A stretch of 6,221 nucleotides of DNA from Klebsiella pneumoniae. Its GTDB lineage: Bacteria; Pseudomonadota; Gammaproteobacteria; Pseudomonadales; Azotimanducaceae. Under the pieces are notes generated by a model. That model did not search any database and was not told the DNA's origin. It saw nothing but the letters and a program-made list of their open reading frames with translations. Of this stretch, positions 5,350-6,221 are shown piece after piece. The stretch covers positions 1-6,221 of the forward strand of contig CAMDVY010000189.1 in the NCBI GenBank assembly GCA_945878745.1, written 5' to 3'. Position numbers and translations under genes: made by a program. Each line of letters begins with the position of its first letter. The first letter of the stretch is position 1.

Positions 5350-6221
5350 ATGGAATTTGGTCTGTCTGAAGAGCAGGTTTTGCTGGTCGATACTGTCAAC
5401 AAGTATCTGGACACGTCCGCACCGCTGTCGCGAGTACGGGATTTTGCAACCAAGCCGAGTGATGCGGACATCTGGCAAGGCCTGATCGACATTGGCATTG
5501 GCGGGCTACTGGTTCCCGAAGTGCACGGTGGCGTAGGCCTGGGGTTTGTCGAAGCGGCGCTCATCAGCGAATCGCTCGGCAGCCGCGTCACGCCATCGCC
5601 ATTTTTAGGTACAGCGGTGGTGTTGCCATCAGTACTCAATCGCGTTGATCCTCATTCAAGCCTGCTCGGCGAGATCGCTGGCGGCACAGTGCGATGCGGT
5701 ATCGGCCTCGCCGAAGCCAACGGTGCCCGCAATGGCGCCGCCATCGTCAATCGTGGTGGCAAGCTGACAGGCAAGGCGCTGTTCGTCATTGATCCCACGG
5801 CGAACGTGTTTCTGGTTGCCGATGCACAGCGGTGCCTGTACCTGGTCGAAGCCGGTGCAACCGGCACTTCGAGCAGGCCCCTCACAAGCGTTGATGCGAC
5901 GCGGCCTTTGATCGAACTGACCCTGAGCAATACACCGGCTCGGCAGCTCTCAAGTTCGCCCGAAGATCTGCTCTGTGCTCTGGATGTCGCGCGCGTGATG
6001 TTGGCCGCCGATACACTGGGTGCTGCCCAGAACATGCTGAATCAGGCGGTGTTGTACGCAGGACAGCGCGAACAGTTCAACCGGCCGATTGCCACGTTTC
6101 AGGCGGTCAAGCACATGTGCGCAGAAATGGCCGCTGAGCTTGAACCATGCCGCGCCTTTGTCTGGTACGCAGCTCACGCCCTTAACACCCTGCCTGCAGA
6201 GGCGCGTTTGACCGCTTGTCA
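5350..6221 (+). CDS. Acyl-CoA dehydrogenase, small (partner) subunit, C-terminus cut by window edge
   Basis: The frame is open from ATG 5350 to the right edge: 290 residues, with perhaps 70-100 missing. It starts 2 bp after the preceding dehydrogenase stop, with GGAGAAGAA upstream, so the two genes are surely co-transcribed. Seen: an N-terminal helical domain with LLVPEVHGGVGLG (53-65), a short, poorly conserved middle domain where the usual EPGAGSD reads as AEANGARNG (121-129), and a C-terminal helical domain with GQREQFNRPIATFQAVKHM (238-256), the FAD-contacting RxxFGxxxxxFQ motif with Asn244 for Gly. The helix equivalent to the GFER Glu of its partner reads LDVAR, with Ala214, so this subunit seems to lack a catalytic base there. 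That fits the small partner of an alpha2beta2 dehydrogenase (PimD or FadE27-like), which completes the FAD site rather than acting alone. The heteromer is inferred; the family is clear. Confidence 0.9.
   Translation, partial: MEFGLSEEQVLLVDTVNKYLDTSAPLSRVRDFATKPSDADIWQGLIDIGIGGLLVPEVHGGVGLGFVEAALISESLGSRVTPSPFLGTAVVLPSVLNRVDPHSSLLGEIAGGTVRCGIGLAEANGARNGAAIVNRGGKLTGKALFVIDPTANVFLVADAQRCLYLVEAGATGTSSRPLTSVDATRPLIELTLSNTPARQLSSSPEDLLCALDVARVMLAADTLGAAQNMLNQAVLYAGQREQFNRPIATFQAVKHMCAEMAAELEPCRAFVWYAAHALNTLPAEARLTAC

Overview
This window looks like chromosomal DNA from a Gram-negative, probably gammaproteobacterial, organism. The grounds are a moderately high GC content by eye, an LpxH-like UDP-2,3-diacylglucosamine pyrophosphatase homologue (lipid A chemistry), a dimeric all-alpha dUTPase of the kind seen in many gammaproteobacteria, and compact gene packing. 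No genus can be named. I see no mobile element, CRISPR array, tRNA, rRNA or phage gene.

Layout. On the minus strand, from 2369 down to the left edge, lie a dUTP diphosphatase (1764-2369), an LpxH-like metallophosphoesterase (822-1628) and a GT4 glycosyltransferase cut by the left edge (1-825). The last two overlap by ATGA and form a translationally coupled pair, probably for envelope lipid or glycan synthesis. Divergent from the dUTPase, on the plus strand, is a 90-residue single-repeat TMEM165/GDT1 (UPF0016) membrane protein (2480-2752). It converges, with 5 bp between stop codons, on a minus-strand O-acetylhomoserine sulfhydrylase (2758-4029). Divergent from that gene, on the plus strand, two acyl-CoA dehydrogenase genes lie in tandem (4142-5347, and 5350 to the right edge). 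They look like the two unlike subunits of a heteromeric enzyme such as PimC/PimD or the mycobacterial FadE pairs.

The least expected feature is a 19-codon minus-strand reading frame (4026-4085) just upstream of the sulfhydrylase gene. It has a strong Shine-Dalgarno sequence (AGGAG, 7-nt spacing), Met at residues 1, 3 and 5, and a stop codon overlapping the sulfhydrylase start codon as ATGA. The sulfhydrylase gene has no convincing ribosome site of its own, so the short frame is a plausible leader peptide that couples translation to a methionine-synthesis gene. This is inferred from sequence alone.

The intergenic gaps are all short (2 to 135 bp), and no gene-free stretch exceeds 300 bp. The genes do not form one pathway. 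They are four small units: envelope biosynthesis, nucleotide-pool sanitation, sulfur amino acid synthesis next to a putative cation transporter, and acyl-CoA beta-oxidation.
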